35,893 nucleotides of DNA from Streptomyces turgidiscabies Car8 (GCF_000331005.1 NZ_AEJB01000103.1:1-35893), one strand, 5' to 3'. Shown: positions 26,059 to 34,848, counted from the first letter of the stretch. The notes: generated by a model not told the origin, from the sequence alone. Numbers and translations are program-made.

Positions 26059-26103
26059 GTCGGCGTACACAAGCAGGTGCTCAGGCGGGTACCCGTGAAC
26101 GTG
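26059..26103 (+). repeat. Left terminal inverted repeat of the Fic cassette
   Basis: Begins GTCGGCGTAC and ends GAACGTG. Its reverse complement matches 27560-27604 at 36 of 45 positions without gaps, with exact blocks CACGTTCA, CTGAGCACCT and GTACGCCGAC. Confidence 0.8.
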
Positions 26104-26333
26104 CCGGCGGATGGGAGGTAGCCGGGTGGCAGGGCCAACATATTGGGGTGACAGGTCTCGACCTCCCGGACATGATCGGTCAGTTGTTCCGTCATGTCTG
26201 ACTACGGGGGTCCGCCACGTCCATCCACATCGAACGAGTCTGGTCGCTCCCTTGGAGCGCCGCTGATCCCAGCCGGAACCCTTTCGACTGGGACGATGAC
26301 GAGGCGGTACGGCTGACGGCGCTTGTCGTCCCG

Positions 26334-26909
26334 ATGGTGCCTTCCGAGGCCGACAGGGCGGCTGATCCCGACCGGTTGGCGGGCTACCAGTTCATGGACA
26401 ACGTGACCGTGCTCCTGGTGTCCCGTTACGGCCGGTGGGCCTGCGGTTGGGGACGCTCGGTTCACTACGGTGGACCCGTCGAAGCCTGGTGCTGCGAGTC
26501 GCACTCGGTCACAGGCGCGCAGGAGACCGCCGAACGTGTCGTGACCTGCCTGCTGGAGTGGCGTGACTGGCTGGAGGACATGGCCGAGCGGTTCGAGCAA
26601 CTTGCACCGCACCCCGACGCGGACGCCGAGGACCGAAGCTGGCATCTCGAACGGGCGGTGACCCGACTGGTCACCGCGGTCGTCAGCAGCACCCACGCCG
26701 AATCGTCCTGGTACGGACTCTGTGAGACGACGCTGACCTGGTTCCTCACTTCCACCGGCCTGGGATTGGAAGAGGCGCAGAAGGCGGTGGAAGCCGCGAT
26801 CGGCGGCCGGTTCAAGAGCCACGTTGCGCCCGCCCCGACCCTGGTCGACACGGTTGGAGAGGACCTGGCGATTCGCCTGACCGGTCGCGGGTTCTATCGT
26901 GAGCGATGA
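26334..26909 (+). CDS. Unknown protein encoded with Fic
   Basis: 191 residues from the first canonical start. I do not recognise it. It is mixed hydrophobic and acidic with many Trp (VLLVSRYGRWACGWGRSVH, CLLEWRDWLEDMAERFEQL, ESSWYGLCETTLTWFLTSTG) and has no signal peptide. Coding-like text extends upstream to about 26202 (SIHIERVWSLPWSAAD, then PFDWDDDEAVRLTALVVP) without ATG, GTG or TTG, so the true start is odd or lost by a frameshift; an ATG at 26194 is in another frame. It overlaps the fic gene by 11 bases, so the two are translated together. By position it could be the antitoxin, a Fic regulator or the Fic target. None is shown. Confidence 0.6.
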   Translation: MVPSEADRAADPDRLAGYQFMDNVTVLLVSRYGRWACGWGRSVHYGGPVEAWCCESHSVTGAQETAERVVTCLLEWRDWLEDMAERFEQLAPHPDADAEDRSWHLERAVTRLVTAVVSSTHAESSWYGLCETTLTWFLTSTGLGLEEAQKAVEAAIGGRFKSHVAPAPTLVDTVGEDLAIRLTGRGFYRER

Positions 26910-27528
26910 CGCGCTGGCGGCGTGGTGCAAGGTCAGGGAGCAGGTCGACTGGTCCTCGGCCGCGCGCGTGGGCTCGGCACCGGTGTGCCCGGCCGTCGAC
27001 GGACTCGCTGCCTGGTTCGACGGTCCGGTCCGCGTTCGCGACCGGGATCGTGCCGACCGACTGCTCGCTGCGATGGTCCTGTCCCGTGTCGCGGCCTCAC
27101 AGGGAGAGCCGCTCACGCCGAGCCTTCTCACCGGCTGGCAGAGGCTGGTCCTTGGTGTGAACGAGGTGGGTCTGCGTCAGAGCGATGCCTTCGCCAAGGG
27201 CGGCCGGGAACGATACGGGCTCACGCCCCATACATGGCAGGACTTCGCCGCCTGCCTGTACCAGAGCGCCGACCCGTCGGTCCCCCTGACCGCCCGCGCG
27301 GCCAGGGCATACCTCGACATCGCCTTCTTCCACCCGTACCCGGACGGCAACGCCCGCCTGGCACTACTGGTCCTCGCCCACGTCCTGGAGAGGGAAGGAG
27401 TACGCCTGGATGAAGTGGGGCCGCTCCAGACCACCCGCTACGCGGACGACCCTGACGGCGCGCTCGACTTGGCGACTCTGGTCAGCGTGCTGATCCGTGC
27501 CACTCGCCGTCGGGCGACTGCACGGTGA
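26899..27528 (+). CDS. Fic/Doc-family protein
   Basis: 209 residues. The Fic motif is HPYPDGNARLAL (His145, Asp149, Gly150, Asn151, Arg153), close to HPFx[D/E]GN[G/A]R, with Tyr for Phe. Fic proteins transfer AMP or another phosphate-containing group from a nucleotide to a hydroxyl of a target protein; Doc phosphorylates EF-Tu. The helices before (AARAYLDIAFF) and after (VLAHVLEREGV) the motif fit the fold. I do not see a clear [S/T]xxxE[G/N] inhibitory helix in this protein, so inhibition, if any, may come from the partner. GTG start overlapping the upstream gene. It is the second gene of the cassette. Confidence 0.8.
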   Translation: MSDDALAAWCKVREQVDWSSAARVGSAPVCPAVDGLAAWFDGPVRVRDRDRADRLLAAMVLSRVAASQGEPLTPSLLTGWQRLVLGVNEVGLRQSDAFAKGGRERYGLTPHTWQDFAACLYQSADPSVPLTARAARAYLDIAFFHPYPDGNARLALLVLAHVLEREGVRLDEVGPLQTTRYADDPDGALDLATLVSVLIRATRRRATAR

Positions 27529-27559
27529 GGGAAGGCTCCCGCCGAAGCTGACAGGTGAG

Positions 27560-27604
27560 CACGTTCAGCAGTACGCGGCTGAGCACCTACCCGGGTACGC
27601 CGAC
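27560..27604 (-). repeat. Right terminal inverted repeat of the Fic cassette
   Basis: Starts CACGTTCA and ends GTACGCCGAC. Inverted copy of 26059-26103 with nine mismatches clustered at positions 9-11, 16, 19 and near the outer third. Confidence 0.8.
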
Positions 27605-28207
27605 GACGGCGACCACGCTGGCCGGCGACTTGGAACCAGCCCTCCCGAAACTGCGGGCCGGGAGCTTCTTCCCCAGCTTGCTGCAGCGCCGGCGACGCAG
27701 CGACCAGGCGCTCTGCGCGGTCGTCACAGAGGTATTCGTCCACGGTGTCTCCGCCCGCTCCGTCGATCACCTCGTCAAAGCCCTCGGCTCGACACCGGGA
27801 CATCCAAGAGCGACGTCTCCCGGATCTGCGCGGACCTGGCCGAACAGCTCGACGCCTTCCGGACCCACACGCTGGACCACATCCGCTTCCCCTGCCTCTT
27901 CGTCGACGCCACCTACGTCCCCCCACGGAGGGCGGTCGCGAAGTCGGCGGCGTCATTTCCGGCGCCAGCGAGACCGAAGCCTTCTGGGCACAGGTGCTGC
28001 GCTCACTGCGCGAACGCGGTCTGATCGGCGTCCGCCCGGTCATCTCCGACAGCCATCGCGGCCGGGTCAAAGCCATCCGCAAGGTCATGCTCGGCGCCGT
28101 CGGGCAACGCTGCTGAGTCCACTTCGTCCGCAACGTCTTCGCCGTCATCCCCAAGGGTTCCGCGGAGATGGTCGCCGCGACGATCCGCACCGTCCTCGCC
28201 CAGCCCA
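27605..28207 (+). mobile_element. IS256-family transposase, C-terminal part (degenerate)
   Basis: Continues the interrupted transposase: ATTLAGDLEPALPKLRAG, SFFPSLLQRRRRSDQALCAV and FVHGVSARSVDHLVKALG. Two frameshifts follow, near 27795 and near 27925 (SKSDVSRICADLAEQLDAF, then AFWAQVLRSLRERGLIGV). Then Arg is replaced by TGA at 28114-28116 within QRC*VHFVRNVFAVIPKG. At about 28207 the match ends and IS4-type text begins. So the transposase is dead beyond the cassette insertion. Confidence 0.75.
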
Positions 28208-28660
28208 GGGCCTGCCTGGTCGAGGTGGGCACGCATCTCGTGCTGGACGCCGAGCCGGCCGGCTGCCGCGCCGGGGAAGTGACGTTGGTGGGCCACCTGC
28301 CCCGCTCCTGCGGCCCCGGCGAACTGGTCCTGGCCGATCGGGAGTTCCTCGGGGTGCCGCTGTGGCGGGCCTTCACCACCACCGGTGCCCATCTGCTGTG
28401 GAGGGGGGCCGCCAACCGCGTCCTGCCCGTCGACCGGATGCTGCGGGACGGGTCCTGGCTTTCCGGCATTCATACCGGCACCGATCCCGCTCACACCGAC
28501 CCCGTCACCGTGCGGGTCCTGGCCTACCAGCTGGCCGGCACCCGCCGTGCCGCCGAGAGCTACCGGCTGGTGATCAGCCTGCTCGACGCCCGCCGCCCTG
28601 TATCGCGAACGCTGGGAAGTGGAAACCGTCTGCGCCGAGCTCAAGACCCATCAACGCGGA
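28208..28660 (+). mobile_element. IS4-type transposase C-terminal fragment
   Basis: CLVEVGTHLVLDAEPAGCRA, then LVLADREFLGVPLWRAFTTTG (catalytic Asp region), then DPVTVRVLAYQLAG and YRLVISLLDARR belong to the C-terminal part of a Streptomyces IS4 transposase. A small shift near 28597 moves the frame to ALYRERWEVETVCAELKTHQ, the conserved YREK-like region with the catalytic Glu. It is fused to the IS256 remnant and then ends near 28660. Inactive. Confidence 0.7.
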
Positions 28661-29030
28661 GCCCACGCCTACATGGAGTTCTTCGATGTGATCCTCGGAC
28701 TTGCCGGCTTTCGTGGCCACCTGCATGACCATCCGCGCGGCGCGCTACAGGACACCGGCTGTTGACACTCCGGCTGACCTGGCGGTGATGCTCAGGGAGT
28801 TCGTCGTCGGCGCCTGAACGGGCTTGATTCCCGGCGAGTTCTTGAGCCGGACGGGGTGCGTCGCAGCGGACGGCTGCGGCACTGGCTGGATCCAGGGCCC
28901 GTCGTCTGTGCGCCGCCGGTGCTGGGCCCGTCCAAGGGCGGTGCGTCTTCGAGTGGTACCCCCGCGTGGTGGGGCGGCAGTCGGATAGGACAGCATCTGC
29001 TCAGCCATCGCCTGCCCGTGAGGGGTCGTC
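28661..29030. other. Stretch with an unassigned fragment
   Basis: A plus-strand frame of about 30 codons ending at 28817 (TIRAARYRTPAVDTPADLA, then VMLREFVVGA and a stop) looks coding-like but has no start or known family. The rest to 29030 is the leader of the lipoprotein gene. No repeat or RNA seen. Confidence 0.35.
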
Positions 29031-29693
29031 ATGCGTTCTGCCCGCCGCGCCGCCATGTCCGTCCTGTTCACCTGCCTGGTGCTCGCGGGCTGTTCTCCTG
29101 CTTCGCTGGGCGGCGCTGTGCCGTCGGGGAGTGCGAGTGGTACGGCGGAGCCGTCAGGTGCAGACGGGGCCGGGCGGGCGATCGCGGTGGGGGCGGGTCC
29201 GCAGAGGACGTACACGGTGCAGAAGCAGCCGGCGGCGGGCAGTTGCCACTACCGGTATCTCAAGGGCGAGCCGTTGCAGGACCCGGGGTGCACGCCGGGC
29301 GCGGTCTCTCCGGCGGTCACCCAGTCGAATCTGCAGTCGACGATATGCCGCAAGGGCGGCTACACCTCCGGGATCCGGCCGTCCACGTCCGTCACCGGCA
29401 GGGAGAAGAAGCTGAACGCCGCCTCCTACGGGTTTACCGGCCGCATGGCGGATGCCGAGTACGACCACCTGATCAGTCTGCAGTTGGGCGGGGACCCGAA
29501 CGACTACCGCAACTTGTGGGTGGAGCCGGCCGATCCCGGCCACAAGAAGGGATCAGGGGTCAACAACGCCAAGGACCCGGTGGAGACGAAGCTGCACACC
29601 GCGGTCTGCAAGGGTACCGTCACCCTCGCCGCCGCCCAGAAGGCGATCGTCACCGACTGGACCACCGCACTGACCCGACTCGGCCTCGGCTGA
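29031..29693 (+). CDS. Lipoprotein with HNH-like nuclease domain
   Basis: 220 residues. MRSARRAAMSVLFTCLVLAG-CS is a lipoprotein signal with lipobox LAGC (Cys21). After a Ser/Gly/Ala-rich linker (to about 60), the domain has Cys residues in SCHYRYL, DPGCTPG and TICRKGGYTS. The core is EYDHLISLQLGGDPNDYRNL followed by WVEP (Asp145-His146, Gly-Gly, Asn), the DH-x-LGG-x-NLW pattern of an HNH-type fold found in exported actinobacterial proteins. Start ATG has GAGGGG upstream. Acts at the outer face of the membrane, if active; a role in nucleic acid breakdown or competition is inference. It stands between transposase remnants but is intact. Confidence 0.8.
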   Translation: MRSARRAAMSVLFTCLVLAGCSPASLGGAVPSGSASGTAEPSGADGAGRAIAVGAGPQRTYTVQKQPAAGSCHYRYLKGEPLQDPGCTPGAVSPAVTQSNLQSTICRKGGYTSGIRPSTSVTGREKKLNAASYGFTGRMADAEYDHLISLQLGGDPNDYRNLWVEPADPGHKKGSGVNNAKDPVETKLHTAVCKGTVTLAAAQKAIVTDWTTALTRLGLG

Positions 29694-29870
29694 GGCACTG
29701 CGCCAAGCTCGATGCCGAGGTGGTGCAGCGGCCACGGACGAAGGGGTTCGAGCCGTTCCCGATACGGTGGGTGATCGAGCGGACCTCCGGCTGGCTGATG
29801 CAGCACCGCCGTCCGGCGCGGGACTACGAAGCCCTCACTCAGAGATCGGGGGCGCCCGCCCTGCGGCGAC
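29694..29870 (+). mobile_element. IS5-family transposase C-terminal fragment
   Basis: RTKGFEPFPIRWVIERTSGW, then LMQHRRPARDYEALTQRS is the conserved C-terminal end of IS5-family transposases (RRWVVERTFGWL, then RDYE). No upstream part is present and the end of the gene is lost. The fragment follows the lipoprotein stop directly. Confidence 0.75.
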
Positions 29871-30367
29871 CCTCCGAGTGGTGCCGTACGCCAGCGCCGA
29901 GCCGCACGTTCAGGCCCGCCGGAGCGACGACGAGAGCCTCGTCGGCGGGAAAGGGAACGCGCTGCCACGGCACCTGCCGCCCGGCCAATGTGCGGCCCCT
30001 GCCGACCAGAACAGCCGGCAGCCCGGCTTGCTCGGTGAGCAGGGCTGTCCGTCTCCGCGGCGGTCTGGTTCCGCGTCAACCGCGTGGCCGGAACGTGTGG
30101 GGGATTGGCGATCCCGCCCGGAGCCGTCAGGTCGTGCGCCGAGCGTGAGTGGCCAGTCGGTCACTGGGTCTTGGCAGCGCCTCCTGGCCGGGGCTTCGGC
30201 AGGACTGCCGGCGAGGCAGGTTCCATGTCCGGTGTCCGGTGCCATGTGGCTTCCACGACCCGAACGATTGATTCGACTTTCTTCACAGAGGAATCGACGG
30301 CGTCTTGCGCTCATTGCGCGTGAATCGATTGCATGGTTAGCTGCTCGCGTACCTAGGAGGTGTCCTT
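29871..30367. other. 497-base stretch, mostly leader of the Lrp gene
   Basis: A minus-strand frame around 29880-30030 (LLTEQAGLPAVLVGRGRTLA and WQRVPFPADEALVVAPAG) is protein-like but has neither start nor stop that fit and no family I know. From about 30250 the sequence is more A/T-rich, probably promoter and operator of the Lrp-type gene. CTAGGAGG is the ribosome site. Confidence 0.35.
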
Positions 30368-30808
30368 ATGGACGACATCGATCGGGCCATCCTGCGCGAA
30401 CTGCAGACCGACGGGCGCATCCCCTACGCCGATCTCGGCCCGAAGGTCGGCCTGTCGGCGTCGGCCGCGCGGCAACGGCTGCAGCGGCTGATCGACACCA
30501 AGGCGGTGCAGGTCGTCGGAGTCACCGACCCGATGGCGATGGGCGGGCAGGCCATGGCCCTACTCGGACTCCGAGTCGACGGCGATCCGAGGGCGGTGGC
30601 CGACGAACTCTCACGCCACGACGAGGTCGTCTACGCCGTCCTGACCGCCGGCACCTTCGACTTGTTCGCTGAGGCCGTCTGTCGGCGTCCGAGTGACCTG
30701 CTGGACTTCGTCAACGACGTCGTGCGTCCCATCGAGGGCGTGACAAAGGTGGAGAGCTTCCCCTACTTCGGGATTCACACGCACCGGTTCTTCTGGAACG
30801 TCGGCTGA
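30368..30808 (+). CDS. Lrp/AsnC-family transcriptional regulator
   Basis: 146-residue regulator. Residues 1-60 form the winged helix-turn-helix: MDDIDRAILRELQTDGRIPY, ADLGPKVGLSASAARQRLQ. The C-terminal half is the RAM (ligand-sensing) domain: LLGLRVDGDPRAVADELS, then FDLFAEAVCRRPSDLLDFV and IEGVTKVESFPYFGIH. These usually sense amino acids. ATG with AGGAGG upstream. The kinase/aminotransferase fusion gene follows on the same strand 203 bases later, so it probably regulates that gene in response to an amino acid or amine. Confidence 0.93.
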   Translation: MDDIDRAILRELQTDGRIPYADLGPKVGLSASAARQRLQRLIDTKAVQVVGVTDPMAMGGQAMALLGLRVDGDPRAVADELSRHDEVVYAVLTAGTFDLFAEAVCRRPSDLLDFVNDVVRPIEGVTKVESFPYFGIHTHRFFWNVG

Positions 30809-31011
30809 GCAGCGCCCAAACTGGCGGACCGAGGTGGTGAGGAAAACCCTCGACGCCACTGTGGACCTCCAACTCTTTGTCTTTTGAACCCACTTCAGGG
30901 GTCCGTGCGATGGCGTGGCCCGCCGGCCCGCATCACCTCTGTCTGATCGCGCTCGCCGATCCGCAGCGACCGGGCTGTCGCGGGTCAACCAACTGTTGAA
31001 CGGAGAATTCG

Positions 31012-33963
31012 ATGGGCATCTCCTCTGCCGAGTGGCTGGTGGCGCCGATGGTCGCAATCGAGGAGGAGCGGGCCGCAGCCCTCCTCGCGGAGCGATTCGG
31101 CATCGAGGGAACACTCGAGGAACTGGGCAGCAATCACGACCGCAACTTTCGGGTGCGCACCGGTCCGGATGAGCACGGGTACGTCTTCAAGGTCTTCAAC
31201 CCGGTCATCGACCGCGCGGTACTGAGGGCGCAGTCCGAGGCCACTGAGCGCCTCGCCCGGGCGCTGCCGGAGCTGCGGCTACCGCGGGCCCGGGTTGGAG
31301 TCGACGGGGAACACATCCAGACCGTCTCCGTGGACGGCCAGGACTACGACTGCCAATTGCTCGACTATGTTCCCGGTGAACCCATCATGGACAGCCGCTA
31401 TCTGGCTCCGCGGGTGGTGGCGCGGCTGGGAGAGCTTGCCGGAAGCAGCACCGCGGCCCTGGAAGGCCTCGACATACCGGCTCCGGACAGGCCGATGCTG
31501 TGGGACCTGCGCAACGCACTCGAAGTCGTCGAGACACTGGCCCCGCACATGGTCGACCAGCGAAGGGCCGAGCGTGTGCTGCGAGCCGCCCGCGCGGCAC
31601 AACAACTGGTGGAGGGGCACGCCGCGCGGCTTCCCGTACAGGTCATTCACGGCGATGTGGCCGACAACAACGTGGTGTGCCGGACGGACCCGGACGGCCG
31701 CCCCATACCGGTCGGGCTGATCGACTTCGGAGATCTCACACACAGCTGGGCCGTGGCCGAGCTCGCGGTCGCCTGCACTTCCGTCCTGCATCATCACGGA
31801 GCCACACCGGCTTCGGTGCTGCCCGCGGTCCGCGCGTTCCACGCCGTACGGCCCCTCGTCGGAGACGAGCTGGACGTACTGTGGCCCCTTGTCGTGCTGC
31901 GCGGCTGCGTGCTGGTGGTATGCGGGCAGCACGCAGCACTGCAGGACCCCGCCAACAGCTACGCTACGGCGGCCCTTGACCGTGAGTGGGCCATGTTCGA
32001 AGCCGGCGCCTCGGTACCGGCCGAGGTGATGGCGGCCCACTTCCGGCAGGTGATCGGCGAACCCGCCCCGCACAACGATCCACCGACCTCGAGCCACCCT
32101 CTTCTCCCCGAACTTCCCTCCGAAACAACGGTGCTCGACCTGTCCGTCACCAGCGACGCGCTGCACGGCGGCGGCTGGCTCGATCCCGACGCGGAGTCCA
32201 CTGTGATCGCACGGGCACTGGCCTCGGGCGGCACGGCAGTGCTGACCCGGTATGGAGAGTGCCGTCTCACCCGTACACGGGTCGACAACACAGAGGAGAG
32301 CGCCACGCTCGCGCTCGGCGTGGAGGTGCACCTCACGATCCCGCTGGCGGTCCACGCGCCGTGGGCCGGCACGGTCACCCGGCACGCAGAGCACGGAGTG
32401 ACCCTGACCGCCGGGGGGCTGCACCTGGTGCTCGACGGCATCAACCCGGCCGGCGCGGTCACCGACGGAGGAGAGGCCGTATGCGGTCAGCAGTTGGGCA
32501 CCGTCGCCGCCCGGGACGACTGGTACCAGTTGGATGCGCAACTGTCCCGGCTCGGCACGGGAATTGCGCCACGCTTCACTCCGCCAGGGCTGGATGCGGG
32601 CTGGCTGACGATGTGCCCCGATCCCACCGGCCTGATCCTCTCCCGGGCGGACCGTCCCGTGGCGGGCACGCCCACGGAGCCGGAAAGTGTCCTGCTGGAG
32701 CGTCGAGTGAGGTCTTTCGCCACCGTGCAGGAGCACTACTACGAAACGCCTCCGCAGATCGAGCGCGGCTGGCAGCACCACCTGGTGGACACCCGCGGCC
32801 GCGGCTACCTGGACATGCTCAACAACGTGACCGTCCTGGGCCACGGGCACCCGCGACTGGTTGAAGCGGTGCACCGGCAGTGGCAGCGGCTCAACACCAA
32901 CTCCCGTTTCCACTACGCCTCGGTGGTGGAGCTTTCGGAGCGGCTGAGCGCGCTCCTGCCGGACGGACTCGACACCGTCTTCCTCGTCAACAGCGGCTCC
33001 GAGGCCGTGGATCTGGCACTGCGGCTGGCCTGGGCCGCTACCGGGAGGCGCGACGTCGTCGCGATGGAGGAGGCGTACCACGGCTGGACCTACGCCGGCG
33101 ACGCCATCTCCACCTCCACGGCCGACAACCCGAACGCCTTGGCCACCCGCCCCGAGTGGGTGCATACGGTCCCCACGCCGAACAGCTACCGCGGCCCGCA
33201 CCGCGGCCCTGAGGCGCACCTCTACGGCCCCGAGGCCGCGGCAGTGATATCCGACCTGGTCAGGTCCGGACGCCCCCCAGCGGCGTTCGTGTGCGAGCCC
33301 TACTACGGCAACGCCGGCGGAATGGCTCTGCCCGACGGCTACCTCGAGCAGGTCTACGCCGCCACCCGGGAATCCGGCGGTCTCTGCGTCGCCGACGAGG
33401 TGCAGGTCGGCTATGGACGGCTGGGCTCCCACTTCTGGGGCTTCGAGCAGCAGGGCGTGGAACCGGACATCGTCGCTGTCGCCAAGGCGATGGGCAACGG
33501 CCATCCCCTGGGGGCGGTGATCACCCGACGCGAGATCGCTGACGCTTACCGTTCGCAGGGCTACTTCTTCTCATCGGCCGGCGGCAGCCCGGTCAGTTCG
33601 GTGGTCGGGCTGACCGTGCTCGACGTACTCCGCGACGAAGGTCTCCAGGAGAACGCACGCACGGTCGGCGCACATCTGCGAACGCGGCTGCTGCGACTCG
33701 CTGACAAGCACCCGCTGATCGGCGCCGTTCACGGCAGTGGCCTGTATCTGGGCCTCGAGTTCGTCAGAGACCACGAGACACGGGAGTCGGCGACCGAGGA
33801 GACAGCCGCCATCTGCGAACGGCTACGAGAACTGGGCGTGCTGATGCAGCCGACTTCGGACCGGATGTGCGTCCTGAAGATCAAACCGCCGCTGTGCCTG
33901 ACCATGGAGAGCGCCGACGTCTTCGTCGACGCCCTCGACGAGGTACTCACCCACGGATGGTGA
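31012..33963 (+). CDS. Phosphotransferase / M23-like / class III aminotransferase fusion
   Basis: 983-residue three-domain enzyme. Residues 1-340 are an APH-type kinase: HGDVADNNVV (Asp215) and IDFGDL (Asp238). About 380-545 is a lysostaphin-type (M23)-like barrel, VHLTIPLAVHAPWAGTVTRH with VLDGINPAGAV, lacking a full metal motif. About 555-983 is a PLP-dependent class III aminotransferase: LFLVNSGSEAVDLALRLA, CVADEVQVGYGRLG, and Lys825 in AVAKAMGNGHPLGAV. The combination resembles enzymes that phosphorylate an amino alcohol such as hydroxylysine or ethanolamine and then eliminate the phosphate. ATG with GGAGAA upstream. The Lrp regulator gene is upstream. Substrate is inferred from relatives only. 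Confidence 0.88.
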   Translation: MGISSAEWLVAPMVAIEEERAAALLAERFGIEGTLEELGSNHDRNFRVRTGPDEHGYVFKVFNPVIDRAVLRAQSEATERLARALPELRLPRARVGVDGEHIQTVSVDGQDYDCQLLDYVPGEPIMDSRYLAPRVVARLGELAGSSTAALEGLDIPAPDRPMLWDLRNALEVVETLAPHMVDQRRAERVLRAARAAQQLVEGHAARLPVQVIHGDVADNNVVCRTDPDGRPIPVGLIDFGDLTHSWAVAELAVACTSVLHHHGATPASVLPAVRAFHAVRPLVGDELDVLWPLVVLRGCVLVVCGQHAALQDPANSYATAALDREWAMFEAGASVPAEVMAAHFRQVIGEPAPHNDPPTSSHPLLPELPSETTVLDLSVTSDALHGGGWLDPDAESTVIARALASGGTAVLTRYGECRLTRTRVDNTEESATLALGVEVHLTIPLAVHAPWAGTVTRHAEHGVTLTAGGLHLVLDGINPAGAVTDGGEAVCGQQLGTVAARDDWYQLDAQLSRLGTGIAPRFTPPGLDAGWLTMCPDPTGLILSRADRPVAGTPTEPESVLLERRVRSFATVQEHYYETPPQIERGWQHHLVDTRGRGYLDMLNNVTVLGHGHPRLVEAVHRQWQRLNTNSRFHYASVVELSERLSALLPDGLDTVFLVNSGSEAVDLALRLAWAATGRRDVVAMEEAYHGWTYAGDAISTSTADNPNALATRPEWVHTVPTPNSYRGPHRGPEAHLYGPEAAAVISDLVRSGRPPAAFVCEPYYGNAGGMALPDGYLEQVYAATRESGGLCVADEVQVGYGRLGSHFWGFEQQGVEPDIVAVAKAMGNGHPLGAVITRREIADAYRSQGYFFSSAGGSPVSSVVGLTVLDVLRDEGLQENARTVGAHLRTRLLRLADKHPLIGAVHGSGLYLGLEFVRDHETRESATEETAAICERLRELGVLMQPTSDRMCVLKIKPPLCLTMESADVFVDALDEVLTHGW

Positions 33964-34021
33964 AACACGGTAAGGGCGTACCTGTCGGCGGCTGTCCTCT
34001 GGCACCGATCAGTGGTGCCCT

Positions 34022-34385
34022 TCAGCCTGCCCTGGGCTTCTGATCCTGGGATTCGAGGAGGCGGCCGAGACGTCGGATCTCGGCGATCAGGCGGGGGACG
34101 TCCTGGCGGGCGTTGGCGATGAAGTCGGCGTTCTCGTCCCGGTGTTCGTCCGCGACGTCGACGTGTCGTAGCTGCTGGACCAGGGTGGCGGCCACGATCT
34201 GGCGGTGGTCGGAGTCCGGCCAGCGTTCGCCGGCGCCGGTGTCGGGGACAGTACTGATGGCGACGAGACTCACGGTGAAGGCGTCGTCGAGTTGGCGCAC
34301 ATGCCAGGGCCCGGGGGCGCATGAAAGGTAACTGCCTCGATCTCGGCGAGTATCTCGTCGGTCAGTGGATCGGGGGTCTCGTCCG
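34022..34385 (-). pseudogene. Frameshifted conserved Streptomyces protein gene
   Basis: On the minus strand LTDEILAEIEA near 34370 is in one frame. After a shift near 34320 another carries PGPWHVRQLDDAFTVSLVAI, VPDTGAGERWPDSDHRQIVA and DENADFIANARQDVPRLIAE, ending at 34022. This is a small cytosolic family I remember from Streptomyces prophage-like and mobile regions, without known function. The normal start is missing and it abuts an IS110 fragment. Confidence 0.6.
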
Positions 34386-34621
34386 GATCTGCGCTGGGCG
34401 GCCCGCAGCTGGGCTCGGGTCAAGCGAGCGGCGGTGTGCGGGGCGGGTGCCCCGGCGAGGACCGCGCGTGCTTCCCGGGAATCCAGGCCCACGCCGCGGA
34501 CGGCGAACGCCGCGAGAGCGGCCGGGCAGTACTGCTTGAGGTGCGAGCGCAGCTGGTTGTTGAGCTGGGCGCGGTTCCACACCGTGTCCTGCTGGGCGCG
34601 GGCGGCGATCACCGGACCTGG
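34379..34621 (-). mobile_element. IS110-family transposase fragment
   Basis: VIAARAQQDTVWNRAQLNNQ, LRSHLKQYCPAALAAFAV, then LDSREARAVLAGAPAPHTAA match the central helical region of IS110 transposases. Neither the DEDD N-terminal part nor the C-terminal serine region is present. Minus strand, dead fragment. Confidence 0.7.
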
Positions 34622-34848
34622 CGGAAGCCCTCGGCGTCCAGGATTGTCGCGATGACGGGGGGTCTGTCTGCCCTGACGGCCGTCCGCACGGCTGCAGCCT
34701 GTCGTCACCGTTCCGTCACAAGCGGCCGCCGCCCGGAACGCTGCCCCTCTCCCGCCCTGTCTGCACTCACGTACGACGACGACGCGTACCGCGGGGCAAC
34801 AACCGACGACCGAAACCCGCGGACGAGACGACTCAGGGGGACGACAAC

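Larger units (their letters stand above)
26057..27604. mobile_element. TIR-flanked Fic cassette inserted in the IS256 gene
   Basis: 1548-base insert. Near each edge lies an imperfect 45-base inverted repeat (26059-26103 and 27560-27604, 36 of 45 identical). GACGG is repeated directly at 26052-26056 and 27605-27609. Removing the insert plus one GACGG joins the transposase in frame as DKT-ATTLAGDLE, the expected family text. Inside are only two overlapping genes, an unknown protein and a Fic protein; there is no transposase. It behaves like a non-autonomous mobile insertion cassette. Mobility is inferred. Confidence 0.7.

Noticed and set aside
31279..33504. 741-residue antisense frame opposite the fusion gene
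   Set aside because: Typical high-G+C antisense shadow; the plus strand has clear kinase and aminotransferase motifs.
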